In this document: in pieces, positions 10,968 through 20,345 of the stretch
How positions within the stretch are numbered: position 1 is the first letter of the stretch
Layout of the letters: each line of letters starts with the position of its first letter
NCBI GenBank assembly: GCA_025769875.1
Contig: JAGFNK010000265.1
Location: forward strand, 1-64,000
Reading direction: 5' to 3'
Length of the DNA: 64,000 nucleotides
DNA from: Russula earlei
Taxonomy: Eukaryota; Basidiomycota; Agaricomycetes; Russulales; Russulaceae
Translations under genes and position numbers: made by a program
Notes under the pieces: model-generated
Database searches by the model: none
The model's input: only the letters and a program-made list of their open reading frames with translations
Told to the model about the DNA's origin: nothing

Positions 10968-11384
10968 GCAAGTGACTTTGCAGTCGGTGCAATCTTGGAA
11001 CAACCCGATGAATTTAACAGATATCACCCAGTAGCCTATTTCTCGAAATCCTTGGACCCCGCACAACGAAATTACATGATCTACGATAAAGAACTCCTTG
11101 CTATCGTTTTATCCCTCTGGCACTTCCGACACTACCTTGAAGGTGCTACACACCCCATTGATCTATGGACAGACCACAATAACTTGACATACTTCATGAC
11201 AAAACAGAAACTCACGAGACGACAAGCCCGATGGGCACTCCTCCTCAGCAACTTCGACTTCACCATCACCCACCACCCAGGAACTATGAACAAAGCAGAC
11301 GGTCTGTCCAGGCGGCCAGACTTTAAAGAGGGGATACAAAACGAAAATGATGGAAAGGTGCTCCTAGATGACAAATATTTTTAA
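10968..11384 (+). pseudogene. Gypsy-B RNase H (3' part)
   Basis: Shows DFAVGAILEQ, YDKELLAIVLSLWHFRHYL, LWTDHNNL and the end motif HHPGTMNKADGLSRRPDF. The open frame itself is unbroken but lacks its N-terminal catalytic Asp because of the solo LTR just upstream. It overlaps the start of the integrase frame by 17 bases in another frame. Confidence 0.88.
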
Positions 11385-12903
11385 AATTAGAGCAACACGC
11401 ACCTCTGCCACAGAACCGATCGGTGACCAAGAACTTCGACAACAACGGCGATCTAGCAAAGAATACGACCCAGAAGTGTCTAACGCATTAGCAATCATTA
11501 TAAAGAATGGACCAAGACGATTATCCAAAGGCTTACAAGACTGGAACCTCAAAGATGGACTAATATTATTCAAAGGAAAAGTCTACATCCCAAACAACAA
11601 CTCCCTACGAAAGAAAATTCTGAAACTACACCATGACTCCCTCGCCACCGGACATCCTGGCCAATGGAAAACTTACGAACTAATCAGCCGAAACTATTGG
11701 TGGCCAGGAATGCTAACCTATGTCAAAGGTTATGTAGACGGTTGCGCAATTTGCCAAAGTACAAAAAACCGCCCAAAGACAGAAACACCCCTCGTACCAA
11801 TTACACCAGCTGGAGAAGTATGGAAGAGGATTACCATGGACTTTATCACGGACCTACCAATTTCACAAGGCTTTGACAGCCTCCTAGTCGTGGTAGATCG
11901 GTTCAGCAAAGCAATAATCATTACCCCTTGCCACAAGACAATCACAGCGGATGAAACAGCAACACTAATCATGAACAACGTCTGGAGAAGAGTAGGCCTC
12001 CCAACACAAATAATATCAGACAGAGGCCCTCAATTTGCAGCAAAAGTCACTCAAGAACTATGGAAGAAATTAAATGTCAAGGTATCATTAAGCACGGCAT
12101 ATCACCCTCAAACAGATGGAGAAACAGAACGAGTTAACCAAGAACTAGAACAATACCTACGAATATTTTGCAACCACCAAGCGGACAATTGGGCAGAACT
12201 AATTCCCTTTATGGAGTTTGCACATAATGCCAGACAACACAGTGCTACAAACAAACCCCCTTTCAAGGTCTGGTATGGCTTTAACCCAACATTTGCTCCG
12301 CCCCTTGCTTTTGCATCAAAGTTCCCTTCAATCCAAGAAACACTAACAAGACTAGACCAACTCAGAGAAGAAGTAGCTGCCTCCCTGAACCGAGCAGCTG
12401 AAATCATGAAGCAATCAGGACCTCAAACCTCCACATTTCATTTTAAAGAAGGGGATCAAGTATGGTTGGAAGCCACAAATCTACGAACCACTCACCCAAA
12501 AGCAAAACTAGCCCCTCGACACTATGGACCATTCAAAGTCATCACTGCCTATCCAGTAAATGTTCGCCTCGAGCTACCAAAGTCCTGGAAGATACACCCA
12601 GTCTTTCACCATTCCCTGATTAAACCTTACAAAGAAACCACTGCCCATGGTCCTAACTTCTCAAACCCGCCACCGATACTAGTTGAAGGAGAAGAACAAT
12701 ATGAAGTAGAACAGATCTTAAACTCTCGGCTCTCCCCAAACCGCAAAGGGATCCAATACCTAGTTAAATGGAAAGGTTACACTGCCGCAGAGAACACTTG
12801 GAAACCAGCATCTAACCTATCAAAAGCGCAATTACTTGTTAAAAACTTCCATCGGAAATATCCAAAGGCGCTTAAAACGATTCCCACCAGGAGTGACCCC
12901 TAA
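11368..12903 (+). CDS. Gypsy-B integrase with C-terminal chromodomain
   Basis: 511 codons without a stop. The zinc domain has HHDSLATGHPG and CAICQ (about residues 90-130). The DDE core shows DFITDLP (first Asp), ISDRGPQF (second Asp) and AYHPQTDGETERVNQ (Glu). A GPF-type C-terminal region follows (GPFKVITAYPVNV). Residues about 445-500 form a chromodomain (EQYEVEQILNSRL ... YLVKWKGYTAAENTWKP) with the aromatic WKGY and NTW elements, which in chromoviruses steer integration to modified chromatin. It would normally be part of the pol polyprotein, so the ATG at 11368 is only the first Met of the frame. It is the only intact domain set of the element. Confidence 0.92.
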   Translation: MTNIFKIRATRTSATEPIGDQELRQQRRSSKEYDPEVSNALAIIIKNGPRRLSKGLQDWNLKDGLILFKGKVYIPNNNSLRKKILKLHHDSLATGHPGQWKTYELISRNYWWPGMLTYVKGYVDGCAICQSTKNRPKTETPLVPITPAGEVWKRITMDFITDLPISQGFDSLLVVVDRFSKAIIITPCHKTITADETATLIMNNVWRRVGLPTQIISDRGPQFAAKVTQELWKKLNVKVSLSTAYHPQTDGETERVNQELEQYLRIFCNHQADNWAELIPFMEFAHNARQHSATNKPPFKVWYGFNPTFAPPLAFASKFPSIQETLTRLDQLREEVAASLNRAAEIMKQSGPQTSTFHFKEGDQVWLEATNLRTTHPKAKLAPRHYGPFKVITAYPVNVRLELPKSWKIHPVFHHSLIKPYKETTAHGPNFSNPPPILVEGEEQYEVEQILNSRLSPNRKGIQYLVKWKGYTAAENTWKPASNLSKAQLLVKNFHRKYPKALKTIPTRSDP

Positions 12904-13136
12904 ACCAACAACTCTCATCATGACCTCCGTCGATGACTATCTTTATCCTTGTTGCCAACAAACCTTTCAGAGAACCCCTGTGATTACATGCACTCAATCG
13001 ACTACAGCTATCCCCAAAGCAATCCATAGAACAAGAAAGAATTCCCCACAAATGAACAGACTTCGACTTCTCATATGCAAACTACTCCACCTTCCAAAGA
13101 AACAAGTTCCTACCATTGCAGGAGCAACAAGTCTAT

Positions 13137-13150
13137 AAAGAGGGGATGAA
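13137..13150 (+). other. Polypurine tract of Gypsy-B
   Basis: AAAGAGGGGATGAA lies directly before the 3' LTR. A purine run here primes plus-strand cDNA synthesis in LTR retrotransposons. The 230 bases between the integrase stop and this site hold no gene I recognise. Confidence 0.75.
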
Positions 13151-13978
13151 TGTTACGAACCAAGGCCAGGTCCTGGCCGCAGATTGTCCTATTTTACTCA
13201 AGAGAGACCTCTCTCACTTTGCATTGCCGACTCCCTTCCATTTTCTGGGCTATCCCTCCTGCGGTACAAGATATCGCTATTGCAAAGGCACTATAACACG
13301 ACCAGGCACCCGCTTCCTAATCGGGTAATCATCGCGTGGCAGCCACATGGCCACCCAGCCACCAAGGACCCGAAACAGCGGCACAAACTCTTAGAAACTG
13401 TTGCATAAATCATCTGATGTCATTAAGGCTCCAATGACATCATGGCTGACTGAGCGACTCCACAGTGACCTCATAGGCTCACTAAGCGCTCCACAGTGAC
13501 ATCATAATGATGTCATCGCTCCACAATGATCAGTAATGCGCTCAGTAAGCCTGAAACTTGACACAAGCAAGTTTATGCCTCTGTAGTCCTATTGGATGGT
13601 ACCAAGGAGTCTAGAATAGTCCCAGTTCTTTGTAATCGACCCTGTACATTGTATATAAGCCCCAATGAAGCATGGCAGTCGTCAGACTGTCCATTTGTGA
13701 TACTCTCATCTTCCTGGGTACTCCCCTGCAACCGCTCAGTCTAAAGTCCTCCATCGTCTTCAAGGTACTCTTCAACGACCGCCTTGTTTAAAGCCCCTTG
13801 CTGCACTGGCCTCTACTCTTCGCCTCTGCCTCCTGCAACACGTACCAGTCCCAATCTGGTATCTTCTAGTTGTTTGGCTCGTCCTCCTGTTCAACGCCGT
13901 TTACGCCGCATACCATCTGTTCCAACCCTTGCCCACCTGCTCCTGAGTCCTTAGTGATCAGCAGTACGTGTCTTGACA
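13151..13978 (+). repeat. 3' LTR of Gypsy-B (LTR family 1)
   Basis: 828 bp, TGTTACGAACC...GTCTTGACA. It is colinear with the 5' LTR. I count 13 differences, 11 of them transitions and 8 at CpG/TpG/CpA positions. Confidence 0.95.
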
Positions 13979-13983
13979 GTTCT

Positions 13984-15150
13984 GAGGGGGAGTGTGCAGT
14001 CTTCCCTTTAAGTTTCTCTCTGATGGTGATGAAATGTTGATGCTGTCTTCTGGCCTCCTCCTTCCATTCTTGAAGAGTGGTAGGCCAGACGTCCCTGTTT
14101 AAGATCGCACGGTAGAGTCCAACTTTCAGGCCGTTCTTGAAACTTTCAAGGGCAATGACAGTCCGTTTCTGGCCATCCTGTCTTGTTTAGTAGCTGTTCA
14201 AAGGTGGAGATGTAATTGTCTAGAGACTCCTTCATTGTGTGTTTGGCAAGAGCCGCTTGGGCATCTTCTTTCTCCGCAGTGTTGGTGAATTTGAATGTAA
14301 AATCTGTGACAAAGTCGTTCCATAATGCTTCGTCCATTCTGTTAACGGGGTTTTGAGCCCTGTTTACTTTATCCCTAAGTGTAGTTGCCTGTGAGTTGAC
14401 CCATTCTTCGACCTTTTCCCCTTGAATATAGGAGAGGGCCAACATTGTTCGTTTAAAAGGGGAAACCATTACCGCCTTGTCATCATTAAGGCCCCAGAAC
14501 AAGTTAAATTCCATAATGAATCTTTTTGTTTTGTTCCTTTCCCCTGTGAAGGCAGTGGGTTCTTTGCCACTGAGGGACCCATTAGTGCCTTGAGGCGCTG
14601 GGGCGGGTGCTTGGGGGGTGGAACGATGACTGGGGGGCTTGGGCGGCCATCTGAGGGGCTTGGGCAGCCACCTGGGGGGGCTGTATAGCGATTTGGGGTT
14701 AGGCTGCCATATTAGGTTCTGGGGGGTTCTGTGGTTCGATTTCTAGGGTTTCAATGGGTTCCTGGTTTTCAAGGGGGTCCTCTGGTTCTAACGTAGGGGA
14801 TTCGAAGGGTGTTTGGGTTTCAACAGTGTTTTCTGGTTCAGGGGGGTTGCCTTCTGTAGAAGAGGCTTCTGATTCTGACGGTGGTTCGTAGAGAGGGTCA
14901 TTTTCCCTCCAGTAGCCTAATCTAAGGCTGTTTCTGAGGAGTTCTAGGTCTAGGTGAGTGTAGAGTTGTCCTCTTCTAAGTCGTAGTTTGAACCAACAGT
15001 TGTTGATGAATTCAACTGGTAGTTCTTCGTTGTTTTCGGTGGTGATGTAACAGAGGAAGGTATGAAAGCTGTCCCAAGTGGCAGCTCCTACGATGTGTTC
15101 GGGAAGGTCTGGGGATGGTCTAGGTTGGACACGGACCCAACAATTCGATG
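13984..15150 (-). pseudogene. Gypsy-A gag (N-terminal and central part)
   Basis: From about 15150 leftward the minus strand encodes a Gag N-terminus (about 15060-14900, with LRLRRGQLYTHLDLELLRNSL), a Glu/Pro-rich linker (about 14890-14700), a Pro-rich stretch (14690-14560) and the central gag domain at 14514-14146 (FNLFWGLNDDKAVMVSPFKR, ALSYIQGEKVEEWVN, DFVTDFTFKFTN). A different frame continues to the break at 13984. The knuckle part lies on the far side of Gypsy-B at 3441-3157. Several frame changes are present. Confidence 0.75.
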
Positions 15151-15184
15151 GTATTTCAAGGTTGATCTCCAGAATGGAGTAGGA

Positions 15185-15195
15185 AAGCTTAGCTT
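15185..15195 (-). other. Putative self-primed primer-binding site of Gypsy-A
   Basis: Right behind the LTR (minus strand) the 11-mer AAGCTAAGCTT is the exact reverse complement of AAGCTTAGCTT inside the LTR at 15526-15536. The latter lies 34-35 bases downstream of a TATTTAAG box. It is the same arrangement as in Gypsy-B with a different sequence. Confidence 0.55.
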
Positions 15196-15196
15196 G

Positions 15197-15803
15197 TGTT
15201 ACAGCATCGTGGCCGTAGGAGCATTAGCTCAGAGTTCAGTGGGGCCAAGTCCCTGTGACTTGGTTCAAGGGTTCAATGGGGCTGGCTCAAGGAGAAAGGA
15301 TCAAAGGTTTTGCATCTCAAGGCTGAGTCAAATAATGACTCAGTCTGCAGACAGAGTTGATCTTCTGGTTTCACAGAAGAGGAGGACGATGAGAGAGAGG
15401 CAGAGGAGGAAGAGGAACACAAGGGTTCCTTGAGGTGTGCTCAGGTCAAGCAAGATGTAAGCCAGCACAAGCAAGTTGTGATTGAGAGAGTATACAGGGC
15501 AAGGGATGTGACAGGAAATGGGACAAAGCTAAGCTTGGGGCATTCCCCAGCTTCTACAGGTGCTTAAATACTGTATGTAGCAAGGCTGTACAGTACCATA
15601 AGCAGAACAATAGATAAAGATGAGTCAATAGCAAAAGTAACTTGACAATAAGTGAAACACAATAGGTGAAACACAATAAGTGAAACACAATAAGTGACCA
15701 TCAGCATCAAGGGATGAAACGGTAACCGAGGGAACAAGGGTGACAAAAGAGAACAATAATGAAAGAGATTATGGATGAACTGACAAGGGGTTAGATTACA
15801 ACA
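15197..15803 (-). repeat. LTR of Gypsy-A
   Basis: About 607 bp, TGTTGTAATC...CTGTAACA on the minus strand. A diverged copy lies at about 37323-37922 in plus orientation, which helped set the ends. It contains a TATTTAAG box and a short hairpin (CTGGGGAATGCCCCAAG). Confidence 0.8.
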
Positions 15804-15849
15804 AGGAGGGAAGTGAGATGGGGTGGACTGAGGGTCCTTGAGCTGGGAC

Positions 15850-16948
15850 TACTCATAAAAGGTTGTCTCAACATGGCAGACTTTGAGGAAGTCACTTAGC
15901 TCCTTTTGAATGGAGGGGCTAGCAGCCAAAATGTGTGCAGGAGTTGTCTGAGCTAATTTGCCCTGGAGGAGCCAAGCCAAGAGTTCATTGATCAGACATT
16001 GGTCTACAGTGGGCAACTGGTTTTGGTATTGTGGAGTGGGTTTTGAGGTGTCTGCATGAGGGACTGATGGCTCCTCCTTCTTGGCGGAGAGAGTCAGCAG
16101 CAGCGGTGATTTGTTGCATTTGGTGGGAAAAACCAGTGGATCTGGAGACTTGTTTGTTTTGGTGGGTTTGGCTTCTGGTATCTTCGAGGGTTGGGTGAGG
16201 CACTTCTTTTTCTGGGTGGCGAAAACTTAGAAAATGTCAGGTCTCTCTGCTGCATCATTGTCTGAGTCCTCTGGGTTGGAGGTGTTGTGGGAGTCAGAGG
16301 GGTCTGTGATTTCTTCAATCCTCACAGGGGGTAGGCTGCAGGTTTCAAAAATGTTGATTGAGTGAGGTGGTGTGTCATGGATGGTTGTGGCCTGTGCCAT
16401 TGGGGTGGAGGCAGAGGTCAAGGTACATGCTGCAAGCCATGCATCAATAGTGGGTTGTAGTCCCCTACCTGTACCATCATTTGGCATGGGGTTGCCATTA
16501 GGGAGGTGAATGTGGCTGTTGCAAATGACCGCTCACCCACTGTGGACATATTCTTTGGCCATAGGGCAAGATCTTACCTGATGGCCATTGTGGTTGCAAA
16601 ATATGCAGCTGTTTAGGCGTGGGCAACTTCAGAAGAAGCCATTTGGGTTGTCATTTGTTGAGGGCACCACTCGGGGAGCAGGATCACCCTGGCAGGGCCA
16701 AGGTTGCCTGGTGGAGGTTGGTGTTGTGGTGGGCAGTGCTTGATAACTGTAAATTGCAGATTGGGGATGGAGTTTCTGCCAGAGGCTGTGACCAAGACAG
16801 GTTAGTAGAGTGCTGGTATGGTGGAATGGGAGGTGAGGGTAGGATCCCAGGTTTGGGCAGAATTTGGGTGATCTCAGGAAAGCATAGTGCACATTGGGCA
16901 TACATTGTGACATAGGTGACATCATGTACTGACATCCTGTGCATCCAT
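15850..16948 (-). pseudogene. Gag fragment of a third gypsy lineage (Gypsy-D)
   Basis: On the minus strand a CX2CX4HX4C knuckle, CIFCNHNGHQVRSC (about 16610-16567), is followed by PMAKEYVHSG, an in-frame TGA (16535-16533), then LPNGNPMPNDGTGRGL and a Ser/Pro/Thr-rich linker. After frameshifts comes a C-terminal segment (about 15990-15850, LLQGKLAQTTPAHILAASPS). This knuckle-linker-short helical segment order is what I know from gag regions of Agaricomycete gypsy elements just before the protease. No pol follows, so it is a truncated piece between the Gypsy-A LTR and an LTR-2b fragment. Confidence 0.6.
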
Positions 16949-17785
16949 TGTCAGGTCTCACTGTTGAACAATCCAGTTCAAGAGTGAGACAAGAGCTCAG
17001 AGACAAGTCAACTGAGTTCTAGGATGAAGTTGGCAAAGAGCATGGTCCAAACAAGTAGCAAGTACCAGAGAGGGACCGGTATGGGCTGTGAGAGGTGATC
17101 ACAGAAGGAGAGGGCCAGGATGTACTAGATAGAGTGGTCACAAAGGAGTACCCTTGGTAATAGAGTGCCACAAATCAAATGGACAGTCTGAAGACTGTCT
17201 GTTGCTTTATTGAGTGCTTATATACTACAAGAGAACTGCTAAATAGGGAACAAGTCATAACCTTGTTATCAAGCACAATTGATGGATGAGTAAGATGTCA
17301 GGGTATGCTTAGTGAGCATGCTCAGTCATGCTCAGTAAGCTGCTGAGTAAGAAGGCCCCTAATGCTGAGTAAGGGCCTCTAGTGTCCATGTGTTCACTGC
17401 TTAGTGCACAGGTGAAGCATCTGATTCATTTACTGTTAGTTAGTTTAGGGCTGGTCATTTGGGGACTTGGGTATTTGCCAGTGGAATAGTGTTGCCAATA
17501 AGGGCCCTTATATGGTTCTATTAGGGTCATTAGAGTTGACCCTAATATTCATATTAAGGTCCTTAGTATTGCCTTATAGTTCATTCTAAGGTTATTAGAG
17601 TTAGTCTAATAACACATTCTAGGGCCTATAGTATCTTCATTAATGTCCAATGTAAGGCCCTTGAGGTTGTCTTAAAGGGTCCCTAGGGAGTCTTTAATAC
17701 TGTCTTTTGTTGCTAGAAGGGTTGCCACTAAGTAGGGCTTGCTGTATGTCAATTGTGCCTAGAATCAATTGTGCAACAATGTGCA
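16949..17785 (-). repeat. LTR fragment, family 2b
   Basis: Minus orientation: its 3' end, rc of TGTCAGGTCTCACTGTTGAAC, starts at 16949. The 5' end (around 17785) lacks the TGTCATGAACC terminus. It contains GGACAGTCTGAAGACTGTC near the transcript start and a TATATAAGC box at about 17220. Confidence 0.75.
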
Positions 17786-17904
17786 CACTGTCATGAATGC
17801 TCTCAAAGAGTCCATTCCATTAAAGGACTTCAAAGGGACTTAGCAAGGAACACATACAACTATTAACCAGCAAGACAACAGTGCCAAGATTGAGTCCAGT
17901 TATA

Positions 17905-18120
17905 TCTCACATAATTGTCTATTACAAAGGATTGAACCCAAGACCCTTGATACAGAAGCCACCTATGGCCTTCTGTTGAAAGCGGACTAAACAGCAAGCA
18001 TTAGGCCCCTTTTACCAACTGAGAATTCTTGAATCTTGAACTTGAACTTGGATTTCGGGATTTTCCAGGAGTGATGGGAATGACAGGTGTGATGTAAATG
18101 ACATAATAAACTAATATGAG
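17905..18120 (-). repeat. tRNA-like (SINE-like) repeat
   Basis: On the minus strand a box-A-like TCAGTTGGTAAAAGG (18024-18008) and a box-B-like GGGTTCAATCC (17939-17929) are about 70 bases apart, as in a tRNA-derived pol III promoter. The upstream arm (18025-18120) recurs at 20206-20345. No cloverleaf with good acceptor pairing can be drawn, so it is not called a tRNA gene. A tRNA-derived SINE or a remnant is the best guess. The sequence from 17786 to 17904 shows nothing recognisable. Confidence 0.4.
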
Positions 18121-19889
18121 TGTTACACCATTTTCCTTTTACGTTTACTTCTTACCTCTTGCTATGGACTGCTTGCTTGCATACGTCCCTTTACTTACTG
18201 GTCTCATGATCTCTTACGTCTCATGATCCCTTCTGTGTTATCATGTGATCCATACACATCCAGGTAACACTGGATTGCTGTTAATTTCCCTTTGTTTGGT
18301 TCTCTTCCCATTTATATTCACTTCTTAGTTTTGACTGTGCAATGCTGCGCACCTACTGTGCAGCACAGTTACTTGGTTCTGACTCATTTGTGGCCTCATT
18401 CCTATGACTCCTACTTATTATGACTCCTACTATACTAGTAGCACAGTCAAAGCGCAGCTATTGCTGCGCTTCTCCTGTATATATAAGCTCAGTACTTTGT
18501 GACCAAAGCCCTAAGCTTGGTCTCTTGTAGAATCCAACCTACTCTTGTCCAACATATTCTCCTGCAACCCACTTCACTCTCACAAACTTAAACCACAACC
18601 ACCTCTCCATTTCATCAACTCTCAACACACCATCCACCATCTACTCTTTGCCTTTCCCTTCCTTCCCTAAGAGTCTCTCTTCACTCCCCTGAGAAGAGCT
18701 CTCCTCCTTTAAGACCTACCTTCCTCTACTCTCTCTGCATTGTTCAAGGTCCCCGATGGACTTGAATGCATATAGCTAGTGGAACCAGCTGTCACGGTAA
18801 CTAGCCATGTCAGTTCACAAGCGGAAAGCAAGTGGATGATAGAGAAGCGTTCAAGAAATGGGCTGGTTCCTGTGTATAATGAGTAAGGATCCCCGCAGCG
18901 GTCGAAGTGTTTTATGCTAAACAGGTTATGGCCAATAGACCCTTCCTAGTATGACTCGGTCCGTTGAGAAGCTAGGGTAAGTTTGTAATGGGATAGACTA
19001 GGGCTGGTTCCACTAGCTATATGCGTTCAAGTCCGTCAGGGACCTTGAACAATGCAGAGAGAGTAGAGGAAGGTAGGTCTTAAAGGAAGAGAGCTCTTCT
19101 CAGGGGAGTGAAGAGAGACTCTTAGGGAAGGAAGGGAAAGGCAAAGAGTAGATGGTGGATGGTGTGTTGAGAGTTGATGAAATGGAGAGGTAGTTGTGGG
19201 TTAAGTTTGTGAGAGTGAAGTGGGTTGCAGGCGAATATGTTGGACAAGAGTAGGTTGGATTCTACAAGAGGCCAAGCTTAGGGCTTTGGTCACAAAGTAC
19301 TGAGCTTATATATACAGGAGAAGCGCAGCAATAGCTGCACTTTGACTGTGCTACTAGTATAGTAGGAGTCATAATAAGTAGGAGTCATAGGAATGAGGCC
19401 ACAAATGAGTCAGAACCAAGTAACTGTGCTGCACAGTAGGTGCGCAGCATTGCACAGTCAAAACTAAGAAGTGAATATAAACAGAAAGAGAACCAAACAA
19501 AGGGAAAGTAACAGCAATCCAGTGTTACCTGAACGTGTGTGGATCACATGATAGCACAGAAGGGATCACAAGACATAAGAGATCACGAGACTAGTAAGTA
19601 AAGGGACATACGAAAGCAAGCAGTCCATAGCAAAAGGTAAGAGGTAAACATAAAAGGAAAATGGTGTAACACCAGCCCTAGTCTATCCCATTACAAACTT
19701 ACCCTAGCTTCTCAATGGACCGAGTCATACTAGGAAGGGTCTATTGGCCATAACCTGTTTAGCATAAAACACTTCAACTGCTGCAGGGATCCTTACTCAT
19801 TATACACGGGAACCAGCCCATTTCTTGAACACCTCTCTATTATCAACTTGTTGTCCGCTTGTGAACTGACACGGCTAGTTACTGTGACA
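18121..19889 (+). repeat. Solo LTR, family 4, split by an inverted copy
   Basis: TGTTACACC...TACTGTGACA, flanked by exact ATGAG at 18116-18120 and 19890-19894. The two parts (18121-18789 and 19677-19889) add up to 882 bp, the full family length. A TATATATAAG box lies at about 18479. Another full copy is at 31232-32114. Confidence 0.93.
18790..19671 (-). repeat. Solo LTR, family 4, nested head-to-head
   Basis: 882 bp in minus orientation within the previous LTR, with exact CCAGC at 18785-18789 and 19672-19676. The arrangement creates long inverted repeats that could fold into a hairpin. Confidence 0.93.
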
Positions 19890-20205
19890 ATGAGTCTATT
19901 TCAAATCTGCATTATTTTTTGGTGTGATTTGTGGTGTTTATATGTGATATGTAAAATATTTTTTCTAACCCTTCCTTCCACTCCTTCCAAGTGGGGGTAT
20001 TGCAAGCATGTCATTAAGGCAGAATGTGTGTCACCAATGTGTGGGTGCACATCTTTGTGCAAATTTCGTATGTGCAGCTCTGGTGAAAATGGGGCTGTAA
20101 GCACTCAGATGTTGAGCTTGAGTTGGACTGCTTGACTCCAAGTTTGATGCTGACACATCGTGTGTAACCCCATATATGCAAATATGCAAATGACAACAGA
20201 AAAAA

Positions 20206-20345
20206 ATGCATATTGATTTATTATATACATCATATCACTTACATCACTCCTGTCACTCCTGTCACTCCCAGAAAATCCCAAAATCCAAGTTCAAGTTCAA
20301 GATTCAAGAATTCTTGGTTGGTAAAAGGGGCCTAAAGCATTATGC
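20206..20345 (+). repeat. Second copy of the SINE-like repeat (truncated)
   Basis: Matches the minus strand of 18120-18000, including AAATCCAAGTTCAAGTTC and GGTTGGTAAAAGGGGCCTAA. It stops shortly after the box-A-like part and abuts a gypsy integrase fragment. The sequence 19895-20205 before it shows no gene I recognise. Confidence 0.45.

Larger units (their letters stand above)
3470..13978 (+). mobile_element. Gypsy-B: nearly complete chromodomain Ty3/gypsy element
   Basis: A 10.5-kb element bounded by two direct 828-bp LTRs (TG...CA), inserted into Gypsy-A gag with an exact 5-bp duplication GTTCT at 3465-3469 and 13979-13983. The internal part holds a short self-primer site, about 2.5 kb of unassigned ORFs, gag, protease, RT, RNase H, integrase and chromodomain, and a polypurine tract. 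By eye the LTRs differ at about 13 of 828 positions (about 1.6 percent), so insertion is fairly recent. A solo LTR of the same family interrupts RNase H, and several frameshifts disable gag and pol, but integrase is intact. Confidence 0.95.
1..15803 (-). mobile_element. Gypsy-A: old Ty3/gypsy retrotransposon, split by Gypsy-B
   Basis: Reading the minus strand from 15803 down gives an LTR (15803-15197), a gag block (about 15150-13984), then, after a 10.5-kb interruption, gag zinc knuckle, protease, reverse transcriptase, RNase H and integrase (3441-1). This is the canonical Ty3/gypsy order. The second LTR would lie left of the window. Frameshifts and in-frame stops break every domain, so the element is dead. 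The interruption at 3470-13978 is a complete younger element flanked by GTTCT on both sides, which proves the two halves were once contiguous. The integrase C-terminal region resembles that of Gypsy-B (shared VWLE.TNL motif), so both belong to related lineages. Confidence 0.88.

Noticed and set aside
17905..18040. A tRNA gene on the minus strand
   Set aside because: Box A and B are present, but no proper acceptor or anticodon stem can be formed, and the 5' arm is part of a longer repeat.
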